Shown piece by piece: positions 7,804 to 16,071 of a stretch of DNA of 64,000 bases. The notes below the pieces were generated by a model. The model saw only the letters and a list, made by a program, of their open reading frames with translations. It did no database searches and was not told where the DNA came from. Source of the DNA: Sphingomonas sp. Leaf357 (GTDB lineage: Bacteria; Pseudomonadota; Alphaproteobacteria; Sphingomonadales; Sphingomonadaceae); assembly GCF_001423845.1 (NCBI RefSeq), contig NZ_LMPM01000001.1, positions 2,282,153-2,346,152 of the forward strand, written 5' to 3'. Both the position numbers and the translations under genes were made by a program. Positions within the stretch are counted from its first letter, which is position 1. Every line of letters starts with the position of its first letter.

Positions 7804-9042
7804 ATGGCGAGCCTGAAGCATCGGAAGGCGACGACGGTCAAGGTGGGCGCTGCCGTCCACCAGCATGACGGGGCGAGCAAGGCGGGGTTGCTGGAGCGGG
7901 CATTCACCTTCGCGTTCCGGGGGCTGGTCTATGCGCAGATCTGGGAAGATCCGGTGGTGGACATGGCGGCGCTGGCGATCACGCCCGACTGCCATGTCGT
8001 GACGATCGCCAGCGGCGGGTGCAACGTGCTGTCGTACCTGACCGCAAATCCCGCGCGGATCACGGCGGTGGACCTGAATACCGCGCATGTCGCGCTCAAC
8101 CGGTTGAAGGTGGCGGCGGCGGCGCATCTGCCGGATCATGCCAGCTTCCATCGCTTCTTCGGGCAGGCGGACGACGGGGCGAACGTGCGCGCCTATGAAG
8201 AGGTGCTGCGGCAGCATCTGGACGATGTGACCCGGCGCTATTGGGAGGGGCGGGATCTCAGCGGTAAGCGGCGCATCCGGGGCTTTGCCACCAACATCTA
8301 CAAGCGCGGGCTGCTCGGCGGGTTCATCGGCAGCGCGCATCTGGTGGCGCGGCTGTACGGCATCGACCCGCGCGAGGTGCTGGCGGCGGAAACGGTGGAG
8401 GAACAGCGGCGCGTGTTCGAGGCACGGCTGGCGCCGGTGTTCGACAAAGGCTTCGTGCGCTGGCTGATGGACCAGCCGGCGTCCCTGTTCGGGCTGGGGA
8501 TTCCGCCGGCGCAATATGCCGCGCTGTCGAATGACGATCCGGGCGGGATCCGCGCGGTGCTGCGCGGGCGGCTGGAGAAATTGGCGTGCGATTTTCCGGT
8601 GGGCGACAATTACTTCGCGCAACAGGCGTTCGGCCGACGCTATGCGAGCGGGGCAGGGCATTCGGTGCCGCCGTATCTGGAACCGGAGCATCACGCGGAT
8701 ATCGTCGCGCGCGCTTCGCGGATCGAGGTGCTGCACGCGAATTTCACCGAGCATCTGGCGAGCCTGACGGCGGCCAGCCGCGACCGGTACGTGCTGCTCG
8801 ACGCGCAGGACTGGATGACCGACGCGCAGTTGAACGTCCTGTGGGCGGAGATCACGCGTACCGCCAGGCCCGGTGCGCGCGTGCTGTTCCGCACCGCCGC
8901 CGCGCCGAGCCTGCTACCGGGGCGGGTGGCGGAGGCGGTGCTCGATCGCTGGGACTATCGCGCGGCGGAGTCGCTGGACTTCACCGCGCGGGACCGATCC
9001 TCGATCTATGGCGGCGTCCATCTCTATGTCCTGAAGGGCTGA
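7804..9042 (+). CDS. btaA: BtaA: S-adenosylmethionine:diacylglycerol 3-amino-3-carboxypropyl transferase, 412 aa
   Basis: First enzyme of betaine-lipid (DGTS) synthesis: it moves the aminocarboxypropyl group of AdoMet to diacylglycerol to form diacylglycerylhomoserine at the membrane. The protein belongs to the DUF3419 family; visible hallmarks are LVYAQIWEDPVVDM near residue 40, the AdoMet-binding segment VVTIASGGCNVLSYLTANPA, VDLNTAHVALNRLK, and a late LLDAQDWM motif. Length is normal for bacterial BtaA. btaB follows after 4 bp. A Pho-box-like site lies about 45 bp upstream of the start. In bacteria such as Rhodobacter and Sinorhizobium, DGTS replaces phospholipid when phosphate is scarce. 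Confidence 0.9.
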   Translation: MASLKHRKATTVKVGAAVHQHDGASKAGLLERAFTFAFRGLVYAQIWEDPVVDMAALAITPDCHVVTIASGGCNVLSYLTANPARITAVDLNTAHVALNRLKVAAAAHLPDHASFHRFFGQADDGANVRAYEEVLRQHLDDVTRRYWEGRDLSGKRRIRGFATNIYKRGLLGGFIGSAHLVARLYGIDPREVLAAETVEEQRRVFEARLAPVFDKGFVRWLMDQPASLFGLGIPPAQYAALSNDDPGGIRAVLRGRLEKLACDFPVGDNYFAQQAFGRRYASGAGHSVPPYLEPEHHADIVARASRIEVLHANFTEHLASLTAASRDRYVLLDAQDWMTDAQLNVLWAEITRTARPGARVLFRTAAAPSLLPGRVAEAVLDRWDYRAAESLDFTARDRSSIYGGVHLYVLKG

Positions 9043-9046
9043 GCCG

Positions 9047-9700
9047 ATGTCCGAACGGGCCGAGAGGATGGACGCGATCTATGCGCGGCAACGGCATTTC
9101 TACGATGCGACGCGGAAATATTATCTGCTCGGGCGGGACCGGCTGATCGCCGGGCTGGATCTGGTGGCCGGCGACAGCGTGATCGAAATCGGATGCGGTA
9201 CGGCGCGCAACCTGATCGCGATCGCTCGCGTCTGGCCCGAGGCGCGACTGTTCGGAATCGACCTGTCCGAGGCGATGCTGACGACAGCGCGTGCGAACGT
9301 CGCGCGGGCCGGGCTGAGCGAGCGGATCGCGCTGGCGCAGGGCGATGCGACGGCGTTCGATGCGCGACGCCTGTTCGGCGAGGACGGGTTCGACCGGGTG
9401 GTGCTGTCCTACACCTTGTCGATGATCCCGGACTGGCGCGCGGCGATGGCGCAGGCGGCGCGGGTGGCGCGGGGGCGGGTGGAGATCGTCGATTTCGGGC
9501 AACAGGAGAGGCTGCCGGCGGTGTTCCGGCGCGGACTGTTCGCGTGGCTGGAACGGTTCGACGTGACCCCGCGCGAAGACTTGGCCCGGGCGCTGGACGA
9601 GATCGGGGCGAGGGAGGCGCTGTCGCCGGGTTTCACGTCGCTGCATCGCGGCTATGCCTGGGCGGGGCGGCTGGAACGGGCATCGACCGCCGCGCCCTGA
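9047..9700 (+). CDS. btaB: BtaB: N-methyltransferase completing betaine-lipid headgroup, 217 aa
   Basis: Class I AdoMet-dependent methyltransferase that would add three methyl groups to diacylglycerylhomoserine, giving DGTS. Motif I is VIEIGCGTARNL (about residue 45), followed by ARLFGIDLSEAML and DRVVLSYTLSMIPDW, a normal Rossmann methyltransferase order. The N-terminal MDAIYARQRHFYDATRKYYL resembles BtaB proteins. It sits 4 bp after btaA and is almost certainly cotranscribed; the assignment rests on both sequence and this pairing. Confidence 0.88.
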   Translation: MSERAERMDAIYARQRHFYDATRKYYLLGRDRLIAGLDLVAGDSVIEIGCGTARNLIAIARVWPEARLFGIDLSEAMLTTARANVARAGLSERIALAQGDATAFDARRLFGEDGFDRVVLSYTLSMIPDWRAAMAQAARVARGRVEIVDFGQQERLPAVFRRGLFAWLERFDVTPREDLARALDEIGAREALSPGFTSLHRGYAWAGRLERASTAAP

Positions 9701-9745
9701 GCCTGTATCGTCGCCGGGTGGCCGATGACAGCCGGGAGAATGCCG

Positions 9746-10126
9746 ATGGACACGCTCGAACGCTGGCATGCCTATGTCGAAGGCAACGACCCCCAAGCAC
9801 TTGATGCGCTGATCGCCGAGGAGTGCGTGTTCCATTCGCCCGCGGTGCACACGCCGCAGGCCGGCAAGGCGATCACGATCAAATATCTGACCGCCGCGCT
9901 GGCGGTGCTGAAGCAGCCGGATTTCCGCTATGTCGGCGAATGGCGCGCGGATCGGTCGGCGGTACTGGAGTTCCAGTTGTCGATCGACGGCATCCAGATC
10001 GACGGGGTGGATATCATCACCTGGGGCGCGGACGGACGGATCATCGCGTTCAAGGTGATGATGCGGCCGTTGAAGGCGCTCAACACGATCCTGCCATTGA
10101 TGGGCGCACGGTTGGGGGCGGCCTGA
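9746..10126 (+). CDS. NTF2-like (SnoaL-type) protein, 126 aa
   Basis: Small cone-shaped-fold protein: MDTLERWHAYVEGNDPQALD, then ECVFHSPAVHTPQAGKA and a beta-sheet tail. SnoaL-like proteins are enzymes or ligand binders for hydrophobic small molecules, and no specific reaction can be read from the sequence. The start at 9746 is preferred over 9725 and 9740 because GGGAGAA lies 5 nt before it. It is placed between btaB and the phosphate transporter on the same strand, 45 bp after btaB, so it may belong to the phosphate-starvation operon and act on lipid headgroup metabolism; that is inference. Confidence 0.75.
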   Translation: MDTLERWHAYVEGNDPQALDALIAEECVFHSPAVHTPQAGKAITIKYLTAALAVLKQPDFRYVGEWRADRSAVLEFQLSIDGIQIDGVDIITWGADGRIIAFKVMMRPLKALNTILPLMGARLGAA

Positions 10127-10155
10127 ACGAGCCTCGATCCGGGACATCGCGACCA

Positions 10156-10184
10156 GTGTCATGGAACCGTCATCAACGTGTAAC
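10156..10184 (+). promoter_or_regulatory. Strong Pho box before the PiT phosphate transporter
   Basis: Three heptamers at exact 11-bp period: GTGTCAT (10156), CCGTCAT (10167), GTGTAAC (10178), each separated by 4 bp. The first two differ from the CTGTCAT consensus by one base each. It lies 17-26 bp before the two candidate start codons of the transporter, so transcription would start very close to the coding region. Confidence 0.8.
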
Positions 10185-10209
10185 GAAGCCCGGCAAAGGC
10201 ATGGTCATC

Positions 10210-11859
10210 ATGGCAACACACGCTATCGCGGCTCCTGAGTCGCCCATCGACGCGCCCGCACGCACCGGGTTCGATCGCCCGATTTCGCCGACCGCCCGCA
10301 TTCTGTTCCTCGTCGCGCTGATCGGTGGGCTGGCCTATGCCGGGTTCAGCGTGTTCGTGGACACGCGGCAGGTGGGTGAGAGCCTGGCGCTGGGCGTGTT
10401 TGCGTTCCTCGGGCTGGCGCTGCTGATCGCCTTGGGGTTCGAATTCGTCAACGGCTTCCACGACACCGCCAATGCGGTGGCGACGGTGATCTACACGCAC
10501 TCGATGCCGGCGCATCTGGCGGTGGTATGGTCCGGCTGCTTCAATTTCCTCGGCGTGATGCTGTCGTCGGGTGCGGTCGCCTATTCGATCATCACGCTGT
10601 TGCCGGTCGATCTGATCCTGAACGTGGGCAGCGTGGGCGGTTTCGCGATGATCTTCTCGCTGCTGCTTGCCGCCGTGTTGTGGAATCTGGCGACCTGGTA
10701 CGTCGGCCTGCCGAACAGTTCCAGCCATACGCTGATCGGGTCGATCCTGGGCGTGGGCGTGGCCAACCAGCTTCTGTCCGGCGCGGGCTCGGGCGGCACG
10801 TCGGGATTGGACTGGGCGCAGGTGCAGAAGGTGATGACCGGGCTGTGGATGGCGCCGCTGATCGGGTTCGCCGCCGCGCTCGTGCTGCTGTTCGCGATGA
10901 AGCGCGTGGTGCGCAACCCGACCCTGTACACGCCGCCGGTCGAGGGCGCGCCGCCGCCGAAGGGCATCCGCGCGCTGCTGATCTTCACCTGCACCGCCGT
11001 CAGCTTCGCGCATGGCGGGAATGACGGGCAGAAGGGCATGGGGTTGATCATGCTGATCCTGATCGGCTGCGCGCCGACCGCCTATGCGCTGAACCGCACG
11101 CTGCCGAGCGGCGCGACACCGGCGTTCGTGTCCGCCGCGACGGCGGTCAGCGAAGTGTTCGACGCCAAGTCCGGCGGCTTGACCGTGGCACCGACCGAGG
11201 CGCGCGGCGTGCTGACGGCGGCGTTGCAGGCCAAGAAGGTCGAGGGCGCGAAGGTCTTTGGCGCGGTCGAGACGGTGTCGCGCGATCTGGCGGCGCGGGT
11301 CGGCAGCTATGGCGCGCTCAGCAACGTGCCGGCCGGCGTGGCGTCGAACGTGCGCAACGACATGTATCTGGTGCTGGATACGACCAAGCTGATGACCAAG
11401 GACAAGGAAGCGGCCAAACGTTTCTCGGCGCCCGAGCTGAAGACGATCGGCGCGTATCAGGACATGCTGGAAAGCGGCACGCGGTTCATCCCGGTATGGG
11501 TGAAGATCAGCGTGGCGATCGCGCTCGGGCTGGGGACGATGGTCGGGTGGAAGCGGATCGTCGTCACGGTCGGCGAGAAGATCGGCAAGAGCCACATGAC
11601 CTATGGCATGGGCGCATCGGCCGAGATCGTCGCGGCGTCGGTCATCCTGCTGGCGGAAAGGTTCGGGCTGCCGGTGTCGACGACGCACATCCTGACCTCG
11701 GGCGTGGCCGGTGCCTCGGTGGCGAACGGGCAGGGGCTGCAGATGCGGACGATCCGCAACATGGCGCTTGCCTGGGTGATGACGCTGCCGGCGGCGATGC
11801 TGCTGTCGGGCGGGCTGTATTGGGGATTACTGACGGCGGTGCGCGCTTACGGGGGGTGA
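10210..11859 (+). CDS. pit: PiT-family inorganic phosphate transporter, 549 aa
   Basis: Low-affinity phosphate symporter of the inner membrane. The two signature halves of the family are present: EFVNGFHDTANAVATVIYTH in the N-terminal half and SFAHGGNDGQKGMGLIMLIL in the second, and the protein ends with STTHILTSGVAGASVANGQG and further membrane helices. A long hydrophilic insert (about 11080-11480) sits in the central loop, as in PitA-like proteins. ATG codons at 10201 and 10210 are both possible; 10210 has the better-spaced AAAGG. A three-unit Pho box just upstream indicates control by phosphate starvation, which is less usual for PiT than for Pst transporters. Confidence 0.9.
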   Translation: MATHAIAAPESPIDAPARTGFDRPISPTARILFLVALIGGLAYAGFSVFVDTRQVGESLALGVFAFLGLALLIALGFEFVNGFHDTANAVATVIYTHSMPAHLAVVWSGCFNFLGVMLSSGAVAYSIITLLPVDLILNVGSVGGFAMIFSLLLAAVLWNLATWYVGLPNSSSHTLIGSILGVGVANQLLSGAGSGGTSGLDWAQVQKVMTGLWMAPLIGFAAALVLLFAMKRVVRNPTLYTPPVEGAPPPKGIRALLIFTCTAVSFAHGGNDGQKGMGLIMLILIGCAPTAYALNRTLPSGATPAFVSAATAVSEVFDAKSGGLTVAPTEARGVLTAALQAKKVEGAKVFGAVETVSRDLAARVGSYGALSNVPAGVASNVRNDMYLVLDTTKLMTKDKEAAKRFSAPELKTIGAYQDMLESGTRFIPVWVKISVAIALGLGTMVGWKRIVVTVGEKIGKSHMTYGMGASAEIVAASVILLAERFGLPVSTTHILTSGVAGASVANGQGLQMRTIRNMALAWVMTLPAAMLLSGGLYWGLLTAVRAYGG

Positions 11860-11867
11860 AGTTTCCC

Positions 11868-11949
11868 GCTTGTGCTGAGCGTGTCGAAGCACCGCCCTCC
11901 CTCCTTCGCCGGGAGAAGAACGGCCCTTCGACAAGCTCAGGGCGAACGG
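11868..11949. repeat. Sphingomonad palindromic repeat pair (CTTCGACAAGCTCAG type)
   Basis: Two inverted copies of a short palindromic repeat (left arm TGCTGAGCGTGTCGAAGCAC, right arm CCCTTCGACAAGCTCAGGGC) about 30 bp apart. The same family occurs at 13315-13382 and 17416-17482. It lies between pit and the MFS gene and could fold as a hairpin pair in RNA. Confidence 0.85.
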
Positions 11950-11961
11950 TATGAGGGTGGC

Positions 11962-13239
11962 ATGACGGTATCCCCCCAACGCCACACGGCCTCGCCCATG
12001 CACGCGCATCGCCGCATCCTGATCGCCAGCCTGATCGGCACGTCGGTCGAGTTCTACGATTTCTATATCTATGCGACCGCGGCGGCGTTGGTCTTCGGGC
12101 CATTGTTCTTCCCCTCGGAAAGCGCGTCGGCGCAGGTGATGCTGTCTTACGCCAGTTTCGGGCTGGCGTTCTTCGCCCGGCCGTTGGGCGCGGCGGTGTT
12201 CGGGCATTTCGGGGATCGGCTGGGGCGCAAATCGACCTTGGTCGGGTCGCTGATGCTGATGGGCGGGGCGACCGTGTGCATCGCGTTCCTGCCGACCTAC
12301 GCGCAGATCGGCTGGACCGCGCCGTTGCTGCTGTGCGTGTTGCGGTTCGCGCAAGGCTTCGGCCTAGGCGGCGAATGGGGCGGGGCGAGCCTGCTGGCGG
12401 TGGAGAATGCGCCGCCGGGATACGAGAATCGCTACGGCATGTTCCCGCCGCTCGGCGCACCGATCGGGTTCATCGCGGCGAACGGGTTCTTCCTGCTGCT
12501 CGGCACGATGCTGGACGAGCAGCAATTCCGCGACTGGGGCTGGCGCGTGCCGTTCCTGGCGAGCGCGGTGCTGGTCGGGCTGGGCCTGTGGGTAAGGTTG
12601 AAGCTGACCGAGACGCCGGCGTTCCGCGCGGCGGCGGCGCATGACGCGCTGCCCAAGGTGCCGATCGCCGAACTGTTTCGCTCGCACCTGCGCCCGACGA
12701 TCGCGGGCACGGTGGGGGTGATTGCGTGCTTCGCCTTGTTCTACCTGACGACGGCATTCGCGCTGAGTTACGGCACGACGACGCTGGGCCACGGGCGGCA
12801 GGCGTTTCTGGGCGTGGAGATCGCCGCGATCCTGTTCCTGGCGCTGGGCGTGATCGTGTCCTGCACGATCGCCGATCGAACCGGCGCGCAGGCGATGTTG
12901 CGGTTGGGTTTTGCCGGGTGCGTGATCGCGGGATTGCTGATGGGGCCGATGCTGGGCGCGGCGAGCCTTTGGATGGTGTTCGCGTGGCTGGCGTTCGGGC
13001 TGTTCGTGATGGGTTTTGCATACGGGCCGCTCGGCGGATGGTTGCCGTCGCTGTTCGAGCCGGGGGTGCGCTATACCGGCGTGTCGATCGCGTTCAATCT
13101 GGGCGGGATCTTCGGTGGCGCACTGGCGCCGATCGCCGCGACCGCGCTGGCGGCACGGGGCGGGCTGGCGCTGGTGGGGGCGTATCTGGTTGTGGCGGGG
13201 GTGTTGAGCTTGGGCGGGCTGCTGATCTTACGGCGGTGA
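11962..13239 (+). CDS. MFS transporter, metabolite:H+ symporter (MHS) type, 425 aa
   Basis: Inner-membrane secondary transporter with about 12 helices. The MHS signature is clear: SLIGTSVEFYDFYIYATAAA in helix 1, FFARPLGAAVFGHFGDRLGR in the loop 2-3 region, and RFAQGFGLGGEWGGASLLAV in helix 4, then a symmetric second half with FAYGPLGGWLPSLFEPGVRY. Relatives transport proline/betaine, shikimate, alpha-ketoglutarate or citrate; the substrate cannot be chosen here. The start at 11962 has GAGGGTGG upstream. The 5' side is occupied by a palindromic repeat, so its promoter is unclear. Confidence 0.88.
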   Translation: MTVSPQRHTASPMHAHRRILIASLIGTSVEFYDFYIYATAAALVFGPLFFPSESASAQVMLSYASFGLAFFARPLGAAVFGHFGDRLGRKSTLVGSLMLMGGATVCIAFLPTYAQIGWTAPLLLCVLRFAQGFGLGGEWGGASLLAVENAPPGYENRYGMFPPLGAPIGFIAANGFFLLLGTMLDEQQFRDWGWRVPFLASAVLVGLGLWVRLKLTETPAFRAAAAHDALPKVPIAELFRSHLRPTIAGTVGVIACFALFYLTTAFALSYGTTTLGHGRQAFLGVEIAAILFLALGVIVSCTIADRTGAQAMLRLGFAGCVIAGLLMGPMLGAASLWMVFAWLAFGLFVMGFAYGPLGGWLPSLFEPGVRYTGVSIAFNLGGIFGGALAPIAATALAARGGLALVGAYLVVAGVLSLGGLLILRR

Positions 13240-13256
13240 TTTGTAGAAGAAGAAGT

Positions 13257-13463
13257 TTAAATCGCACGAAGACACGAAGACGCTAAGAGAGACGGGAAGT
13301 TGGGCGGCTGACGCATTCGCGTGCCCTGGGCCTGTCGAATACGTGTTCGGGGCATGGGCTTCGACAAGCTCAGCACGAACGGTGGCCGGCGTTGCCGCCT
13401 AACCTGATTATTTCTGCTTGTTCTTCGCGTCTTCGTGTCTTCGTGCGAGCCGAACTTCTTCTT
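13257..13463. repeat. Nested repeat: CACGAAGACACGAAG arms enclosing a CTTCGACAAGCTCAG pair
   Basis: Outer arms of a second repeat family (13257-13287 and 13418-13463) are inverted relative to each other and enclose an inverted pair of the first family (13315-13344 and 13356-13382). The whole block lies between convergent genes (MFS transporter and rsmD) and might act as a bidirectional terminator. Confidence 0.8.
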
Positions 13464-13485
13464 GCCCGACAGGCGAACGCCTACG

Positions 13486-14022
13486 TCACACCGCCCGCAG
13501 GATCGTCAGCTTGGCCTTGCCGGAATTCCGCTCCACATCGATTTCGAAGCCGTCGACCGCGATCGTTTCGTCGCGGGCGGTTTCGATGCTGATCCAGGTC
13601 GCCGGGCCGGTCCAGCCCAAGCGCGCCAGCTTGTCGAGCGCGACCGCGCCGGCACCGGTGGCATAGGGCGGGTCCATCAGGATCAGGTCGAGCGGCTTCG
13701 TCGCGCGGCCGAGCGCGAGGACGGATTGGGCGCGGACGTCCGCCTTTGCTTCGAGCTTGGCGATGTTGGTGCGCAGCGCGTCGAGCGCGGGCTTGTCCTG
13801 TTCGACGAACACGCAGCTTTCCGCGCCGCGCGACAGCGCTTCCAGGCCGAGCGCGCCTGAGCCGGCGAACAGGTCGGCCACCGCCAGCCCCTCGAAACTG
13901 CCGAGGCGGCTGGTGAGCATCGAGAACAGGGTCTCGCGGGTGCGATCCGCGGTGGGGCGGGTGGCGTCGCCCTTGGGAGCGATGATCTGGCGGCCGCGCC
14001 AGAGGCCCGAAATGATGCGCAT
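13486..14022 (-). CDS. rsmD: 16S rRNA (guanine(966)-N2)-methyltransferase RsmD, 178 aa
   Basis: Methylates G966 of 16S rRNA in the assembled 30S subunit, using AdoMet. Visible motifs are MRIISGLWRGRQIIAPKG at the N-terminus, DRTRETLFSML, the AdoMet site VADLFAGSGALGLEALSRGA and the catalytic LDLILMDPPYATGA. Length is typical. It starts 3 bp after the pseudouridine synthase stop, so the two rRNA modification genes are one operon. Confidence 0.93.
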   Translation of the reverse strand: MRIISGLWRGRQIIAPKGDATRPTADRTRETLFSMLTSRLGSFEGLAVADLFAGSGALGLEALSRGAESCVFVEQDKPALDALRTNIAKLEAKADVRAQSVLALGRATKPLDLILMDPPYATGAGAVALDKLARLGWTGPATWISIETARDETIAVDGFEIDVERNSGKAKLTILRAV

Positions 14023-14025
14023 GAC

Positions 14026-15408
14026 TTACTTCCGGCTGCGGGGCGGGCCCCCGCGATTGGGGCTGCCGCCGATAGGTTTGCCCGTGCCCTTTGGGGTGGG
14101 GCGCGATGACGGGCGGGCTGGCCGAGCGGCGTCGCTTGCGCTGTCGCGCGGCGCGCGGGGCGGCTTGGCGCCAACGTTGCGGCCGAGTTCGGAGTTAAAC
14201 ACGCGGGCTGGCCTCTCGCCCGAGCCTTCGCCGTCGCGGGCTTTGGGTGGCTTGGCGTCGTAGAAGCGTTTCGGGCGTACGCCGCCCGGCGCGGGGGCCG
14301 GTTCGCGCGGCGTGTGATCGAGCGCGGGCTGCCAGCCGGCGGTCTTGGTCGATGTCTTCGCGGGACGACCGCCGGCGCGTGTGCCGCGATTGGGATTGTC
14401 GACGAAGGCGGCGCGATCGGCGGCGGAGGCGGCTTCGCGGGTGATGCGGGTGGCGGGTTTGCCGGCCTGGACCGGGCTGGGCTTGCGCGCCAGGTTCGGC
14501 GAACCGGGCGCTGGGCGCGGGCCGCCGGGGCGCGGTTGCGCGGTGCCGACCTTCACCGGTTCGGCTTTCGGCCGCTGGCTGAACTTCTCGTCGCGACGCA
14601 GGCGTTCGGGCGGCGGGTTCCTGGTCGGGTTCTTGCGGAAGGCGGCGACGTCGTGCCCCTTCACCTCGCCGACGCCGCCGACCGGCAAATCGGCGAGCAG
14701 GAACGGGCCGTAGCGCGTGCGGATCAGACGGCTGACCTTGAGGCCGAGATATTCGAGCACGCGGCGCACTTCGCGGTTCTTGCCCTCGGTCAGGATCATC
14801 TCGATCCACACGTTCGCGCCGGTCCGGCGCTCGAGATTGGCGTTGATCGAGCCGTAGCGCACGCCCTCGATCTCGACGCCGTGGATCAAGTCCTCGAGTT
14901 GCGCCTGCGTGACGTTGCCATAGGCGCGGGCGCGATAGGCGCGCTCGACACCGGTCGAGGGCAGTTCGAGCTGGCGCTTCAGTTCGCCGTCGGTGGTGAG
15001 GAGCAACAGGCCCTCGGTGTTGAGATCGAGCCGGCCGACGGGAACCAGCCGGGGCAGATCCTTCGGCAGCTTGTCGTAGATCGTCGGGCGGCCGCCAGGA
15101 TCGCGCTCCGTCACCAGCAAGCCCGAGGGCTTGTGATAGAGGAACAGGCGCGCCGCGGTGGGGGCTTCGACGGGAACGCCGTCCACTGTGACGCCGTCGA
15201 GCGACGTCAGGATCGTCGCCGGCGTATCGATGACCTTCTCGTTCAGGGCGACGCGGCCCTCCTCGATCATACGCTCGATTTCGCGGCGCGAGGCGATGCC
15301 GGCGCGGGCCAGCAGTTTGGCGATGCGCTGTCCGTCTTTGAGCCCGTTATCGGGGGCGTCCTTGGGAACGGCGGTCGGGGCGTCCGGGGATTTGTAGGAT
15401 TTGGTCAC
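14026..15408 (-). CDS. rluB: RluB/RsuA-family pseudouridine synthase with long basic tail, 460 aa
   Basis: Isomerises uridine to pseudouridine in 23S rRNA. Residues ~25-75 form the S4 RNA-binding domain (RIAKLLARAGIASRREIERM). The catalytic core follows, with the Asp motif in PVGRLDLNTEGLLLLTTDGE and later GKNREVRRVLEYLGLKVSRL. After about residue 265 comes a disordered tail of ~190 residues rich in Arg, Pro, Lys and Gly, typical of alphaproteobacterial RluB homologues and probably an extra RNA contact. RluB versus the related RluE/RluF/RsuA is judged on length and motif style. It is followed immediately by rsmD. Confidence 0.88.
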   Translation of the reverse strand: MTKSYKSPDAPTAVPKDAPDNGLKDGQRIAKLLARAGIASRREIERMIEEGRVALNEKVIDTPATILTSLDGVTVDGVPVEAPTAARLFLYHKPSGLLVTERDPGGRPTIYDKLPKDLPRLVPVGRLDLNTEGLLLLTTDGELKRQLELPSTGVERAYRARAYGNVTQAQLEDLIHGVEIEGVRYGSINANLERRTGANVWIEMILTEGKNREVRRVLEYLGLKVSRLIRTRYGPFLLADLPVGGVGEVKGHDVAAFRKNPTRNPPPERLRRDEKFSQRPKAEPVKVGTAQPRPGGPRPAPGSPNLARKPSPVQAGKPATRITREAASAADRAAFVDNPNRGTRAGGRPAKTSTKTAGWQPALDHTPREPAPAPGGVRPKRFYDAKPPKARDGEGSGERPARVFNSELGRNVGAKPPRAPRDSASDAARPARPSSRPTPKGTGKPIGGSPNRGGPPRSRK

Positions 15409-15551
15409 GGAAGGGCTAATACAGGCTAAATGCGTGCTGGCAGGAAAAAAGTTGCGACCAAGTTTCGCGGCGCGCGTTAAGGTCGCAGGCGTAACGATGT
15501 CGCAGGGAGGTTTTCATCCTGCGCCACGAGCACAAAGGCGGTGTCCGGACC

Positions 15552-15989
15552 ATGTTCGGCAAGAAGAAACGGCGCATCTCCAGGCTCCTGATCGTCGAGG
15601 ACGAGCCGTTGGTGGCGTTCGACACCGAACATTTCCTGCGCGACGAGGCGTTCGAGATCGTGGCGACAGTGGACCGCGTGGCCGATGCGATGCGCGTGAT
15701 TCGCGGTGCCGGGCAGGGCGGCGGCGAGATCGATCTCGTGCTGGTCGACGTGAGCCTGGCCGACGGCAGCGGCATCGACGTGGCGCGTGCCGCGCACGAA
15801 ACGGGCATTCCGGTGATGTTCGTGACCGGTTCCTGCCCGATGGGTGCAAGCGAGGTGGCGGTGGGGTGTCTGTCCAAGCCCTATGCGCAACGCGATTTGC
15901 TGGCCGCGATCGGTGCGGTCGAGGCGATGCTGGATGGCAAGGCACCGAAGCGACTGCCATCGGGGTTCCGGTTGTTCGAGGCGGCGTAA
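15552..15989 (+). CDS. Single-domain response regulator, 145 aa
   Basis: Stand-alone CheY-like receiver domain. The acidic pair is in LLIVEDEPLVAFD, the phospho-acceptor Asp is in LVLVDVSLADGSGIDVAR, the Thr switch position is in PVMFVTGSCP, and the conserved Lys is in CLSKPYAQRDLLAAI. There is no output domain, so it must act by binding a partner or as a phosphorelay shuttle. A short basic leader (MFGKKKRRISR) precedes the domain. No kinase gene is nearby. The Cys-rich turn before the switch helix (SCPMGASEVAVGCLSKP) is unusual. Confidence 0.88.
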   Translation: MFGKKKRRISRLLIVEDEPLVAFDTEHFLRDEAFEIVATVDRVADAMRVIRGAGQGGGEIDLVLVDVSLADGSGIDVARAAHETGIPVMFVTGSCPMGASEVAVGCLSKPYAQRDLLAAIGAVEAMLDGKAPKRLPSGFRLFEAA

Positions 15990-16071
15990 ACGTCGTCGCT
16001 GTCGGTCCCGGGGTTTCATATTCCGATCGCTCGTCTAATCTCCGCGACCGAGGCGCGGGGAGAGTGAGCGA

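Noticed and set aside
15552..15989. Response regulator paired with a local kinase
   Set aside because: No histidine kinase gene in the neighbourhood; flanks are a pseudouridine synthase gene and a permease gene.
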